Of a DNA stretch of 53,669 nucleotides, positions 19,776-28,457 are shown one piece after another. Both the position numbers and the translations under genes were made by a program. Origin of the DNA: Bordetella parapertussis (lineage in GTDB: Bacteria > Pseudomonadota > Gammaproteobacteria > Burkholderiales > SG8-41); assembly GCA_945906935.1 (NCBI GenBank), contig CAMDSO010000012.1, positions 1 through 53,669 on the forward strand, written 5' to 3'. Position 1 is the stretch's first letter; every line of letters starts with the position of its first letter. The notes under the pieces are model-generated. The model did not search any database and was not told the origin of the DNA. It saw only the letters and a list, made by a program, of their open reading frames with translations.

Positions 19776-20768
19776 TCAATGTGGCCGTATATCGTGTCGC
19801 TGGATAAAAGTACGCCAACGGCTGATTTCCGCTTGCAGGTGGCGGGCGTTTTCCTCGGCAGACGTTCCCAGTGGCTCGAGCCCGAGGTCGGTCAGGCGCT
19901 CGCGAATATCAGTTGATTGTATGAGTCCGACGATCTCCCGATTGAGCTTCGTGATGATGTCTTTGGGCGTGCGTGCGGGCGCAAGCATGCCGAACCAAGA
20001 GGCAAAGTCGTAGGCGGGCAGGCCTGCTTCGGCGGCGGTTGGTACATCGGGCAGCGAAGGGAAGCGTTTCGCCGAGACCACCATCAGCGGACGCACGCGA
20101 CCGCTACGCACATAACCCAGTGCCGGTGGGATGGCATCGAAGGTCAGCTGCACGTGGCCGGCGATCACATCCGCGAGACCCGGCGCGGTTCCCTTATAAG
20201 GCACGTGGTTTAATTTTGCGCCCGTCATTTCCATAAAAACTTCCATGGCCAGATGCGGTGAAGAACCAGTGCCCGCGGAGGCAAAGTTAATCTGACCGGG
20301 ACGCGCCTTGGCGAGCGCAATCAGTTCGCTGACGCTTTTGGCTGGAAACGCCGGATTGACGACAAGTATCTGCGGCACGCGTGCAATGAGACCAATAGGC
20401 GCGAAATCCTTGATCGAATCGAACGGCAAATTGCGCTGCATGGCTGCGTTGATGGCGAAGCTCGCCGAATGAAACATCAGGGTATAGCCATCGGGGGTAG
20501 CGCGCGCCACGATTTCTGCACCGATGGCGGTTGACGCGCCGGGACGGTTGTCGACGATCACCTGTTGGCCCCATTTGTCCCCCAGGCGTTGCGCCAGCAG
20601 ACGTGCCACGATGTCGTTGCCGCCGCCGGGCGGCACAGGCACTACGATCCGTATCGGCCGCTCGGGATAGGCTGCTGTTGCCGGCGTTGCAATGCCAAAG
20701 GCCGTGGCACATAGACCAACGACGCTCACCAGTCCAACCATTACCAGCGCAACGTGGCGCGCAGGCAT
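19776..20768 (-). CDS. Bug/TTT-family solute-binding receptor
   Basis: Periplasmic receptor of the tripartite tricarboxylate transporter (TctC/Bug) family, binding small carboxylates and related solutes. About 330 residues. A signal peptide ends near ATPATAA, followed by YPERPIRIVVPVPPGGGNDIVAR, the usual first ligand loop. VIVDNRPGAS, HVPYKGTAPGLAD and GLPAYDFASWFG are further family signatures. The longer frame upstream of ATG 20768 overlaps the preceding gene and is not used. The ATG lies 2 bases after the stop of a Gfo/Idh gene, so the two are coupled. No TctA/TctB membrane gene is in the window. Confidence 0.9.
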   Translation of the reverse strand: MPARHVALVMVGLVSVVGLCATAFGIATPATAAYPERPIRIVVPVPPGGGNDIVARLLAQRLGDKWGQQVIVDNRPGASTAIGAEIVARATPDGYTLMFHSASFAINAAMQRNLPFDSIKDFAPIGLIARVPQILVVNPAFPAKSVSELIALAKARPGQINFASAGTGSSPHLAMEVFMEMTGAKLNHVPYKGTAPGLADVIAGHVQLTFDAIPPALGYVRSGRVRPLMVVSAKRFPSLPDVPTAAEAGLPAYDFASWFGMLAPARTPKDIITKLNREIVGLIQSTDIRERLTDLGLEPLGTSAEENARHLQAEISRWRTFIQRHDIRPH

Positions 20769-20770
20769 GA

Positions 20771-21991
20771 TCAATCGCCGATTCTGCTGTAATCGACTTT
20801 CACCCAGCGCTTTTCGCGCACCGATTGCTCGGCCGCGTCCCAGATGCAATGGATCTTCAATTTGTCACGGAAGCTTGGCGCGCATTCGGTGCCATTGTGA
20901 ATGGCCTCGGCAAACGCGTGCCACATCTGTGCGACCAGATAGGTGGCGCGACCCCGTTCGATGCCTTCGACATAATAGTGTTTGGGATCGATCGGCAATT
21001 CCTTGAACTGGCGTTGCAGACGTTCTGGCGGAACCGGGTTTTCGAGGATATCTTTGAGGTTGGCGCGCGCCCCGTAGAGTTTTAATTCGCCACGGCTGGG
21101 GTCGCCCAGGCCCGTTGTCTTGTCCCACGCAGGGGATGCGTCCGTGGTAAGCATCAGCATGCCCTCGGTGCCGTAGATTTCGAAACGGTTGCCGCTGCCA
21201 AACCAGGCGGTAAAACAGGTTTGCATGGTGCCCATGATGCGGTCGCCGACGCGCAGCAGATAATTGGTGTTATCGACCTGGGTGCTGCGGATGGGGTCGC
21301 CGCCATCGACGTTGGCGCGTTCGGGCACTTGCACGGCCATGTCGGCGCAGATATCGGTGACGTCGCGGCCGATCACCTGGTTGATGCGGTCGAGACTGTG
21401 ACCGCTGCGAAAACCGGGGTGGCCGCCAGACTTGGCATCAAAGACCCATTGCCGGTGAGAGGGCCGCGGTACGATTTGGTTGGCGACAAAATAGGCATGA
21501 TTGAACGCCAGCGGTTCTCCAATGAACCCGTCGCGTACCAGTTCCGCCATTTGCAGGGTGGCTGGTTCGTAATGACTTTGGTGACCGAGGACGGTGCGTA
21601 AATTGTTTTGCCGCGCGAGGTCATACATGGCCTGAGCCTCATTGGTATTGAGTCCCAGCGGTTGCTCGCAATAGACGTGTTTGCCAGCGCGCAGAGCGGC
21701 GGTTACCACCTCGTGGTGCAGCGTCGGACGCACGCTGACACAGACGGCGTCAAGATCGGGCATTTCGCGCAGCATGCGTTCGACGCTGTCAAAAGCATGT
21801 GCTACGTCAAAGTGGCGCGCCGCGGTGGTCGCGGTTTCCATGCGGGTGGTGCAGACAGCGGTCAGATCGTAAATCTCCGGCAGCGCCTTCAGGGCAGGCA
21901 CGTGAGTGCGAACGGCCCAACGTTCGCGGCCATCGGGGCTGTTGCTGAAACCGGCGCCAACGACGGCAACCTTGATGCGTTTACGGGTCAT
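20771..21991 (-). CDS. Gfo/Idh/MocA-family oxidoreductase with EQP motif
   Basis: NAD(P)-dependent oxidoreductase fold usually acting on sugars, cyclitols or their acids. About 406 residues: a Rossmann domain starting IKVAVVGAGF and a C-terminal alpha/beta domain. The family's EKP motif, whose lysine helps catalysis, reads EQP here (residues 109-111 in VYCEQPLGLN). Activity may therefore differ from standard members. The start at 21991 has an AGGAG site 11 bases upstream; an in-frame ATG at 22024 lacks one. It is directly followed by a Bug receptor gene. Substrate unknown. Confidence 0.85.
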   Translation of the reverse strand: MTRKRIKVAVVGAGFSNSPDGRERWAVRTHVPALKALPEIYDLTAVCTTRMETATTAARHFDVAHAFDSVERMLREMPDLDAVCVSVRPTLHHEVVTAALRAGKHVYCEQPLGLNTNEAQAMYDLARQNNLRTVLGHQSHYEPATLQMAELVRDGFIGEPLAFNHAYFVANQIVPRPSHRQWVFDAKSGGHPGFRSGHSLDRINQVIGRDVTDICADMAVQVPERANVDGGDPIRSTQVDNTNYLLRVGDRIMGTMQTCFTAWFGSGNRFEIYGTEGMLMLTTDASPAWDKTTGLGDPSRGELKLYGARANLKDILENPVPPERLQRQFKELPIDPKHYYVEGIERGRATYLVAQMWHAFAEAIHNGTECAPSFRDKLKIHCIWDAAEQSVREKRWVKVDYSRIGD

Positions 21992-22053
21992 GCTGGATAG
22001 TGCTCCTGTTGAAAATGCGACCATACGAATGCCGCATTGATAAAACGTGTGGG

Positions 22054-23022
22054 CTAATCGGCTCGCGCGCCCGTAATGCGCACGACCTTACCCCATTTTT
22101 CAAATTCAGATTGCAGGTGGGCAGCAAAGGCGGCGGCGCTGTCGTCGGCCGGTTCAGCGCCGTCGGCGGTCAAGCGGCTGCGTATTGCGGGTGATTTTAA
22201 TATCGCTCGCAATTCTTTGTTGAGGCGTGTGATGACCCGTTGCGGCGTTCCCGCCGGCGCGAGTAAGCCAGTCCAGGAACTTGCTTCCACACCCCTCAGA
22301 CCTGCTTCGGCAAATGTAGCTACTTCTGCGATCGCCGTGACACGCGTTCGTGAGGTTACGGCGAGTCCCCGCAGACGGCCATTCGTCAGTGCAGGGAGCG
22401 AGGAGGGGATGCCATTGAACATTAATTGCACCTGGTTGCCAATAAGGTCGGTGAGTGCGGGGGCGCCGCCCTTGTACGGAATATGCGTCAGGTTTAAACC
22501 CGACACCGAGGCGAATAAGGCAGTCGTCAGGTGTGATCCAGTACCGCTGCCAGCGGATGCATAGGCGATTCTGCCGGGATTGGCTTTGGCGGTGGCGATG
22601 AACTCAGGCAGCGATTTAACCGGCAGCGCTGGATTAATCAACATCACATAAGCGGCGGCAGAAATTTGGGTCACTGCGGCGAAATCGCGCAGCGGATCGT
22701 AGGGCAGCCTGCGATATAAATGCGGGCTGATTGCCAGATTGCCAACCGTGCCTATGAGCAGCGTGTAACCATCGGGCGCGGCCCTGGCGACAATTTCAGT
22801 GCCGATGATACCTCCCGACCCCGCACGGTTATCGACGATGACCTGTTGCCCCAGCGCATCTGCAAGCTGGTTGGCAACGGTGCGTGCGACGAAATCCGTC
22901 GAGCCACCAGCCCCATTAGGGACGATCAGTCGTATCGGGCGGGCAGGGAAGGTTTGCGCATGCGCCACTGTCACGATTGTTGTGAAAAATATCGTGGCGG
23001 CCCACAAGGATGATGTTTGCAT
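22054..23022 (-). CDS. Bug/TTT-family solute-binding receptor
   Basis: Second periplasmic receptor of the TctC/Bug family, 322 residues. The signal peptide ends TVAHA, before QTFPARPIRLIVPNGAGGSTDFVAR. It has VIVDNRAGSGGIIG, HIPYKGGAPALTD and VTAIAEVATFAEAGLRG in the usual order. It lies 29 bases upstream (on the minus strand) of the Gfo/Idh gene, so it may head a Bug-Gfo/Idh-Bug transcript. Ligand cannot be deduced. Confidence 0.9.
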   Translation of the reverse strand: MQTSSLWAATIFFTTIVTVAHAQTFPARPIRLIVPNGAGGSTDFVARTVANQLADALGQQVIVDNRAGSGGIIGTEIVARAAPDGYTLLIGTVGNLAISPHLYRRLPYDPLRDFAAVTQISAAAYVMLINPALPVKSLPEFIATAKANPGRIAYASAGSGTGSHLTTALFASVSGLNLTHIPYKGGAPALTDLIGNQVQLMFNGIPSSLPALTNGRLRGLAVTSRTRVTAIAEVATFAEAGLRGVEASSWTGLLAPAGTPQRVITRLNKELRAILKSPAIRSRLTADGAEPADDSAAAFAAHLQSEFEKWGKVVRITGARAD

Positions 23023-23108
23023 CGATCGATGATAAAAGACGAAACCGGTCGTTGCAAAGGGTTTGCGCTTTCGTTTAACCTGTTTGTAAAGATAACTGGG
23101 CGACCTTC

Positions 23109-23579
23109 ATGGGCGACATCATTCAGGACACATCTGACCCTGTTGGCGATTATCCGCTGGGACCATCGTCTTACCTCGCGGCGATATTATTGGCCGGTCA
23201 TGTGAGTGTCGCGGCGTTACTGTGGTGGCTAGATTTTTCGCCGTTCTGGAAAATAGTCGCCTGGAGTTTGTTGCTGGCCAGTTTGGTCCATGAGGAGCGT
23301 ATGGCTTGGCGCATAGGCGGCAATACGGTGCTGGCCTTACGCATCGCCCGCGATGGCGCGTTGCATCTGCATATCCGTAAGGACGGCTGGCGGGAAGGTG
23401 AATTGCTCGGCAGCAGTTATGTGAGCTCATTCCTGACCGTGATCAACGTGCGCTTGCCTGGTGAGCGCCGAATGCGTAGCGTCGTCCTCCTGTCCGATAG
23501 TATTCAAGGGGACGATTACCGTCGTTTGCGAGTCTGGTTGCGCTGGCGGCCGCGCGTCGAACCGGGTTCATCCGGCTAG
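23109..23579 (+). CDS. YgfX-like membrane protein
   Basis: The 156-residue protein has two closely spaced transmembrane helices (about residues 23-39 and 45-61, with LLWWLDF between) and a soluble C-terminal domain (ALRIARDGALHLHIRKDGWREGELL). This layout matches YgfX/CptA-type proteins, the membrane partner of SdhE/YgfY, which in E. coli is encoded beside sdhE. Here it lies about 18 kb from sdhE. Family assignment is by architecture and resemblance and is moderate; no strong ribosome-binding site is seen before the ATG. Confidence 0.6.
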   Translation: MGDIIQDTSDPVGDYPLGPSSYLAAILLAGHVSVAALLWWLDFSPFWKIVAWSLLLASLVHEERMAWRIGGNTVLALRIARDGALHLHIRKDGWREGELLGSSYVSSFLTVINVRLPGERRMRSVVLLSDSIQGDDYRRLRVWLRWRPRVEPGSSG

Positions 23580-23889
23580 GCATATAGAGTCTGTTTCTGG
23601 CTACGGTGATGGGTGGTGGGGGCGGCGATTCATGCGGGGGGACGCAGGTGATGAAATTGGTAAAGCAGGAGCAGATCGTAGGCGATCTTGCGTGTGCCGC
23701 ACAACACCAGCGGCCAACCAAATGAGACGGTAGACGGTTGACGGTTTTTCGCGACGCTCGCAGGGGCGAGGCGGCGAACATGTCGCGGCAGGACTGCCAC
23801 GAATGCAAAGAGCATGCGAGGGTTGGGTTTGGTTTGCCGCTGCACGGGGTTGTTGGTAGTATCAATTTTCAACCTCTGGAGGACAAAAA
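23580..23889. other. Intergenic region before the GST gene
   Basis: About 310 bases with no intact gene. It contains a decayed minus-strand coding scrap (23630-23728) described separately, and a GGAGG ribosome-binding site for the downstream gene at its right end. Nothing else is recognisable. Confidence 0.5.
23630..23728 (-). pseudogene. Possible C-terminal remnant of an MFS transporter
   Basis: The last 32 codons of a minus-strand open frame read SFGWPLVLCGTRKIAYDLLLLYQF followed by HHLRPPA and a stop. From memory of the family this resembles the end of a group of betaproteobacterial MFS permeases (final helix, then KIxYDLLL, then a short tail with PP). Upstream sequence in that frame does not look like a transporter, so only a scrap survives. 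Recognition is by eye and uncertain. Confidence 0.3.
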
Positions 23890-24585
23890 ATGATCGACGC
23901 GTACAGCTGGCCGACCCCCAACGGTCATAAGGTTCATATCATGCTTGAGGAATGCGGGCTGAAATACCGCGTCCATGCGGTGAATATCCGTGTCGGCGAT
24001 CAGTTCAAGCCGGAATTCCTCAATATTTCACCGAACAACCGCATACCGGCAATTGTTGATGCGGACGGCCCTGATGGCAAACCGATTTCATTATTTGAGT
24101 CGGGGGCGATCCTGCTCTATCTGGCGGGCAAGACAGGACGTTTTCTGCCGCAGGATATGCACCAGCGCTATTCGGCACTCTGCTGGCTGATGTGGCAGAT
24201 GGGCGGTGTGGGCCCGATGTTCGGTCAGGCCAATCATTTTCGCGCCTATTCGGTGGACAAAATCCACTATGCAATCGATCGCTATACCAACGAGGCGATC
24301 CGTCTAACCGGTGTGTTGGACCGGCGTCTGGCGGAAGCGCAATTTTTGGGTGGGGATCATTATTCGATTGCCGACATTGCAGTCTTTCCATGGTTGCGCA
24401 ACGCTGACAAGCGGGGGGTCGATTTGCCCGCTTTTCCAAACGCGCAGCGCTGGTTTGACACAATCAATGCGCGGCCTGCCGTGCAGCGTGCATTGCAGGT
24501 CTTGTCGGACGCGAACAACTCAGCGCCGCACGATGAAAAATCGCGCGACATACTCTTCGGCAAGACGCAGTTCCAGCGACGTTAG
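23890..24585 (+). CDS. Glutathione S-transferase, YfcG/YghU-like
   Basis: Cytoplasmic GST-fold protein of 231 residues. The N-terminal thioredoxin-like domain begins MIDAYSWPTPNGHKVHIMLEE and includes NNRIPAIVD and the glutathione-binding FESGAILLYLA. The helical C-terminal domain carries WLMWQMGGVGPMFGQ and YSIADIAVFPW. The TPNGxK start and the WQMGGxGPMxGQ segment match nu-class GSTs with disulfide-bond reductase or peroxidase activity (YfcG, YghU). A GGAGG site precedes the ATG. No operon partner is evident. Confidence 0.88.
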   Translation: MIDAYSWPTPNGHKVHIMLEECGLKYRVHAVNIRVGDQFKPEFLNISPNNRIPAIVDADGPDGKPISLFESGAILLYLAGKTGRFLPQDMHQRYSALCWLMWQMGGVGPMFGQANHFRAYSVDKIHYAIDRYTNEAIRLTGVLDRRLAEAQFLGGDHYSIADIAVFPWLRNADKRGVDLPAFPNAQRWFDTINARPAVQRALQVLSDANNSAPHDEKSRDILFGKTQFQRR

Positions 24586-24652
24586 TCGCTAATCCCAGTT
24601 GTTTTTGCCCCGGCTGGCGCGTGGTTTGCGACAGCCGGCTAATAGGGCGGGG

Positions 24653-24775
24653 ATGTCATCAGAAAAGAAGAGCGTCGCACTGCTGTCCGCTTGCCAGGGC
24701 TTGTTGATCGCCAACGATTCAATTTTGCCTGGTCAGCCTTGCGGTTTTATCGCGTATAGAAATCCCGCCGCTTAG
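24653..24775 (+). pseudogene. Possible truncated N-terminus of an MFS transporter
   Basis: A 40-codon frame with a G-rich ribosome-binding-like site begins MSSEKKSVALLSACQGLLIA and then NDSI, resembling the first transmembrane helix of a betaproteobacterial MFS family. The sequence then loses similarity and reaches a stop. It is best explained as a broken gene end. Family recall is by eye, without a search. Confidence 0.3.
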
Positions 24776-25169
24776 AATTGGAGAACAGCAGTAGCGTTGC
24801 AGACCGCTGGCAGAGATTGCCGGCGCCTTGGCCCGCGCGGAGGCGGGCATCGCCAGAGGCGAAGCCGGCATTAAAAAGTTCATCACACCGCAACCCGTGA
24901 CGGCGCTTAAAACTGCCACGAGAAAAGCAGACTGGCCCGCATAGCAACGACACCGTTATTTTTATCGTCATGGCGGCGAGTTCGCTGTCCTTGGGCTTGC
25001 TCTCTATGCTCAAGGGTTGGAGGCTGATGAACCGGTTGGCGCTGCCGTTTCTTTTGCGCAGCGCGTCCGCCATGCTGTGGTTGCTGTTTTTGCGATGAAG
25101 GTTGAGGATTTCTTCTTAAGTTATTGAAAATAATTAACTTATTCGTTTTAATTCGGCATAGTAATAGAG

Positions 25170-25199
25170 TTGTAATCACCTGCCGAAAAGGGGTAAAAT
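25170..25199 (+). promoter_or_regulatory. Candidate pckG promoter
   Basis: TTGTAA (25170-25175) and TAAAAT (25194-25199) are 18 bases apart, about 85 bases ahead of the pckG start. A repeated GCTAGCG element lies just downstream and could be a regulatory site. Consensus evidence only. Confidence 0.42.
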
Positions 25200-25289
25200 C
25201 TCGCTCCTTTCTGCTAGCGTTAGGCTAGCGCACTTTATAAGCGCCTGATCTTTAAACAGAATTGGCGTGTGATTAGGAGAAGGGCACCA

Positions 25290-27128
25290 ATGAATCAAGC
25301 GGCCACCTCAGTAGGTAATTCTGCAACGCACGACGCACCGGCCTACGTGCAACACGCAAAACTCAAGGCTTGGGTTAAAGAAGTTGCAGCATTGACCAAA
25401 CCTGATCGCATCTACTGGTGCGACGGTTCTCAGGCTGAATACGATCGACTGTGCAATGAGATGGTGGCCAGCGGCATGCTGATCCGTCTTAATACCGAAA
25501 AGCGCCCGGAAAGTTTCCTGGCGCGTTCCGATCCAGACGACGTCGCGCGGATGGAAGATCGGACTTTCGTTTGCAGCAGGAACAAAGACGACGCCGGCCC
25601 CAATAACAACTGGATTGATCCGGTTGAAATGAAGGCGACTATGAACCGTCTGTTCGACGGTTGCATGCGCGGGCGCACCTTGTATGTCATACCCTACAGC
25701 ATGGGGCCGTTGGGCTCGCATATCTCGCACATCGGCGTGGAATTGAGTGACTCGCCCTATGTGGCGGTCAGCATGCGCGTGATGACACGCATTGGAACAC
25801 CGGTACTCGATGTGATGGGTAAGGACGGGTTTTTCGTGCCTTGTGTGCATTCGGTAGGAATGCCTCTGGCTGCAGGGCAAAAAGACGTGGTCTGGCCGAG
25901 CAGTAAAGCCGAAAAATGGATCGTTCATTTCCCCGAGGAAAAATCGATCTGGTCCTACGGCAGCGGTTACGGCGGTAACGCACTGCTGGGCAAGAAGTGT
26001 TTTGCGTTGCGCATAGCCTCCATCATGGCGCGCGAGCAGGGCTGGCTGGCCGAGCACATGCTGATTCTGGGCATACAGCCGCCAAATGGTGAAAAACGTT
26101 ATATCGCTGCGGCGTTTCCGAGTGCCTGTGGCAAGACCAATCTGGCCATGTTGATTCCGCCCAATGCGCTGCCCGGCTGGAAGGTGACGACCATTGGTGA
26201 AGATATCGCCTGGATCAAGCCGGGCAAGGATGGGCGTCTCTACGCAATCAACCCTGAAGCCGGTGCTTTTGGTGTGGCACCGGGGACCTCCAGCCTCACT
26301 AATCCGAACTGCCTCGATGCGCTTAACCGCAACGTCATCTACACCAACGTGGCTATGACGGAAGACGGTGATGTGTGGTGGGAAGGTTTGACCAAGACAC
26401 CCCCAGCCAAGTTGACCGATTGGCAAGGCAAGGAGTGGACGCCTGATTGCGGGCGTAAAGCAGCCCATCCGAATGCGCGCTTTACTGTTCCTGCTGCGCA
26501 GATTCCCTGTATCGATAACGATTGGGAAAACCCGGCTGGCGTGCCAATTTCGGCTTTTATGTTTGGTGGTCGTCGCAGTACCACGGTGCCGCTGGTTACA
26601 GAAGCCAAAGACTGGGTCAGTGGTGTTTATCAGGCCGCGACAATGGCCTCTGAAACGACGGCTGCCGCGACGGGTGTACAGGGTGTGGTGCGGAGTGACC
26701 CATTCGCGATGCTGCCGTTCTGCGGTTACCACTTCGGTGATTATTTCAAGCATTGGCTAGACGTGGGGGCGAAGCTTGCCCATCCGCCGAAGATTTACAG
26801 CGTCAACTGGTTCCGTCTGACGGCTGCAGGCAAGTTCCTCTGGCCCGGATACGGCGAGAACATGCGTGTTCTGAAATGGATCGTCGAACGTTGCGAAGGT
26901 AAAGCGGGTGCGATCGACACACCGGCTGGTAATGCGCCGCGGTTTGAGGATATTGATTTAAACGGTCTGGATATTTCGCGCCAGCAATTCGATGAACTGA
27001 TGTCTCTGGATAAAGATTTGTGGAAGAAGGAATTGCAGGATCACGATACGCTGTTTGAAAGTCTTGGTAGTCGTTTGCCTGCGGCCTTGAGTGACGAGCG
27101 CAAGCGTCGCGGTTCAAATTTTGCCTGA
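25290..27128 (+). CDS. pckG: Phosphoenolpyruvate carboxykinase (GTP)
   Basis: GTP-dependent PEP carboxykinase, converting oxaloacetate to PEP for gluconeogenesis. 612 residues, as expected for the GTP family. The P-loop/kinase-1 region is [12 protein letters not shown], with the hyper-reactive cysteine; the N-terminal [15 protein letters not shown] and the metal/guanine-binding segment [17 protein letters not shown] are present. An in-frame ATG at 25269 would add seven residues, but AGGAGAAGGG sits immediately before ATG 25290, which is preferred. A strong terminator ends this single-gene transcript. Confidence 0.96.
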   Translation: MNQAATSVGNSATHDAPAYVQHAKLKAWVKEVAALTKPDRIYWCDGSQAEYDRLCNEMVASGMLIRLNTEKRPESFLARSDPDDVARMEDRTFVCSRNKDDAGPNNNWIDPVEMKATMNRLFDGCMRGRTLYVIPYSMGPLGSHISHIGVELSDSPYVAVSMRVMTRIGTPVLDVMGKDGFFVPCVHSVGMPLAAGQKDVVWPSSKAEKWIVHFPEEKSIWSYGSGYGGNALLGKKCFALRIASIMAREQGWLAEHMLILGIQPPNGEKRYIAAAFPSACGKTNLAMLIPPNALPGWKVTTIGEDIAWIKPGKDGRLYAINPEAGAFGVAPGTSSLTNPNCLDALNRNVIYTNVAMTEDGDVWWEGLTKTPPAKLTDWQGKEWTPDCGRKAAHPNARFTVPAAQIPCIDNDWENPAGVPISAFMFGGRRSTTVPLVTEAKDWVSGVYQAATMASETTAAATGVQGVVRSDPFAMLPFCGYHFGDYFKHWLDVGAKLAHPPKIYSVNWFRLTAAGKFLWPGYGENMRVLKWIVERCEGKAGAIDTPAGNAPRFEDIDLNGLDISRQQFDELMSLDKDLWKKELQDHDTLFESLGSRLPAALSDERKRRGSNFA

Positions 27129-27187
27129 GTTGACTAGGATACTTTTCGGTAACCCGACCTAAATCTCCTTACGAGTGGTTACCAACG

Positions 27188-27216
27188 CCCGCCGGCAACC
27201 CCGGCGGGTTTTTTTT
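27188..27216 (+). terminator. Intrinsic terminator of pckG
   Basis: The perfect 8-bp stem CCCGCCGG / CCGGCGGG with a 5-base loop is followed by eight T residues, 60 bases after the pckG stop. Confidence 0.93.
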
Positions 27217-27234
27217 GAGCGGTGCCTGAGCGCA

Positions 27235-27272
27235 ATAAATAAAAAAGCCGCTTCGAGAGGTTTCGAAGCGGC
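27235..27272 (-). terminator. Intrinsic terminator of the minus-strand hydroxyacid dehydrogenase operon
   Basis: On the minus strand the 10-bp stem GCCGCTTCGA / TCGAAGCGGC with a 6-base loop is followed by TTTTTTATTTATT. It closes transcription of the gene ending at 27313 and converges on the pckG terminator. Confidence 0.9.
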
Positions 27273-27312
27273 CCAGTTCCCGCCAGAGGCGGGAAGGTCA
27301 TACGTCAAACGG

Positions 27313-28302
27313 TTAGAGACCGGCGCGACTTTTGCCTTTGACCGCTTTGTTAACCACGTTGACTGGCCACTCGCCGGACAAAGCGCGGCGCACTTCGCTG
27401 GGCGCTCCAGCCTGTAAACCTACCATGGCTTGTTCGCTATACCAGGCGGCATGCGGATTAATGATCACGTTTTCGCGATCGCGCAGGGGGTGCGGATTCG
27501 GCAGGGGTTCCGGATCGGTGGTATCCAGCGCGCAGCCGGCTATTTTCTTGCTATCGAGCGCGCGGACCAGCGCGTCGGTATCGATCAGCGGGCCGCGTGA
27601 GCAGTTGATGATGTATGAGGTTGGCTTCATCATGCCGAAGAGTTGATCATTGAACATCTTGCGCGTCTGCGGCATCAGCGGCGCGTGCACTGAAATAAAG
27701 TCGGATTCTTTCAGCAGGTCGTTGAGTTCGACTTTTTTGCCCGGGGTATCGAACTGGCCTTCTTTGACGAAGGGATCTGAATAAATCACACGCATGCCGA
27801 ACGCCGCCGCGCGAACGGCAACCTGACGGGCGATATTGCCGTAACCAACCAGACCCATGGTGCAGGAGGCGAGCCGGAACATCGGCTTGCCAGGCGGTAC
27901 CGTCCACTGGCCGGCGCGAACCTGGCGATCAAAGAAGGCGATTTTGCGTGCGCAGGTAAGAACCATTGCCATGCTGTGGTCGGCAACTTCTTCAATGCAG
28001 TAAGTCGGATTATTGGTGACGATAATGCCGGCGGCGGTCGCCGCATCCAGGTCGATGGTGTCAACGCCGATGCCATAGCGCGCAATGATTTTGCACTTCG
28101 GCATTTTGGCCATGACGTCGGCGGTGATCGGGCCGGCGTAGGTGTTAAGCAGTGCGTCGCAGTCCGCGGCCTCTGCAAGGAATTCCTCGGGCTTCTTGGT
28201 TTGCAGTGCCACCAAATCCGCCAGTCCGGCGAGAGTCTTCTTTTCCACGTCGAGCGAATCCCAAACGTAGTCGGTGAGCACCACTTTTGCATTTGCTGCC
28301 AT
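27313..28302 (-). CDS. D-2-hydroxyacid dehydrogenase family (CtBP/SerA-like)
   Basis: NAD-dependent 2-hydroxyacid dehydrogenase fold, 329 residues. The catalytic domain begins KVVLTDYVWDSLDVEK. The Rossmann domain has MGLVGYGNIARQVA. Catalytic Arg is in NCSRGPLID, the acidic residue in DTTDPEPLP, and the His in INPHAAWYSEQA. The HAAWYSE version of the His motif is typical of the C-terminal-binding-protein-like branch rather than true SerA. An AGGAG element lies 10 bases before the ATG. It is the last gene of a minus-strand group, 155 bases after the next dehydrogenase gene. Substrate unknown. Confidence 0.88.
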   Translation of the reverse strand: MAANAKVVLTDYVWDSLDVEKKTLAGLADLVALQTKKPEEFLAEAADCDALLNTYAGPITADVMAKMPKCKIIARYGIGVDTIDLDAATAAGIIVTNNPTYCIEEVADHSMAMVLTCARKIAFFDRQVRAGQWTVPPGKPMFRLASCTMGLVGYGNIARQVAVRAAAFGMRVIYSDPFVKEGQFDTPGKKVELNDLLKESDFISVHAPLMPQTRKMFNDQLFGMMKPTSYIINCSRGPLIDTDALVRALDSKKIAGCALDTTDPEPLPNPHPLRDRENVIINPHAAWYSEQAMVGLQAGAPSEVRRALSGEWPVNVVNKAVKGKSRAGL

Positions 28303-28457
28303 TTTCTATCGACTCCTATGTGTATCGATCTGTTCGATTCGGCGGCCGGCCCACCTGGGCTGCCGCTACAAGCTTTACCGCGGTTGTCTGTCTGACAAGG
28401 CGACAGTTTAAGGCTTTTTATTCAGTCTGCGTGACTCGTTGGCAGCATTGCTTTTGA

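Larger units (their letters stand above)
24586..25289. other. Intergenic region between the GST gene and pckG
   Basis: About 700 bases without an intact gene. The left end holds a 40-codon frame that looks like a truncated MFS N-terminus. A further open stretch without a start codon (24795-24944, plus) encodes a helical Ala-rich peptide ending at a stop and looks like another coding remnant. The right end holds the pckG promoter region, including a repeat GCTAGCG (25213-25219 and 25224-25230). Confidence 0.5.

Noticed and set aside
24795-24944. Open stretch encoding an Ala-rich helical peptide before pckG
   Set aside because: No start codon is available in frame; noted only as a likely coding remnant.
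25308-26753. A 481-codon minus-strand open frame inside pckG
   Set aside because: Composition-driven shadow; the translation has no family features and pckG is unambiguous.
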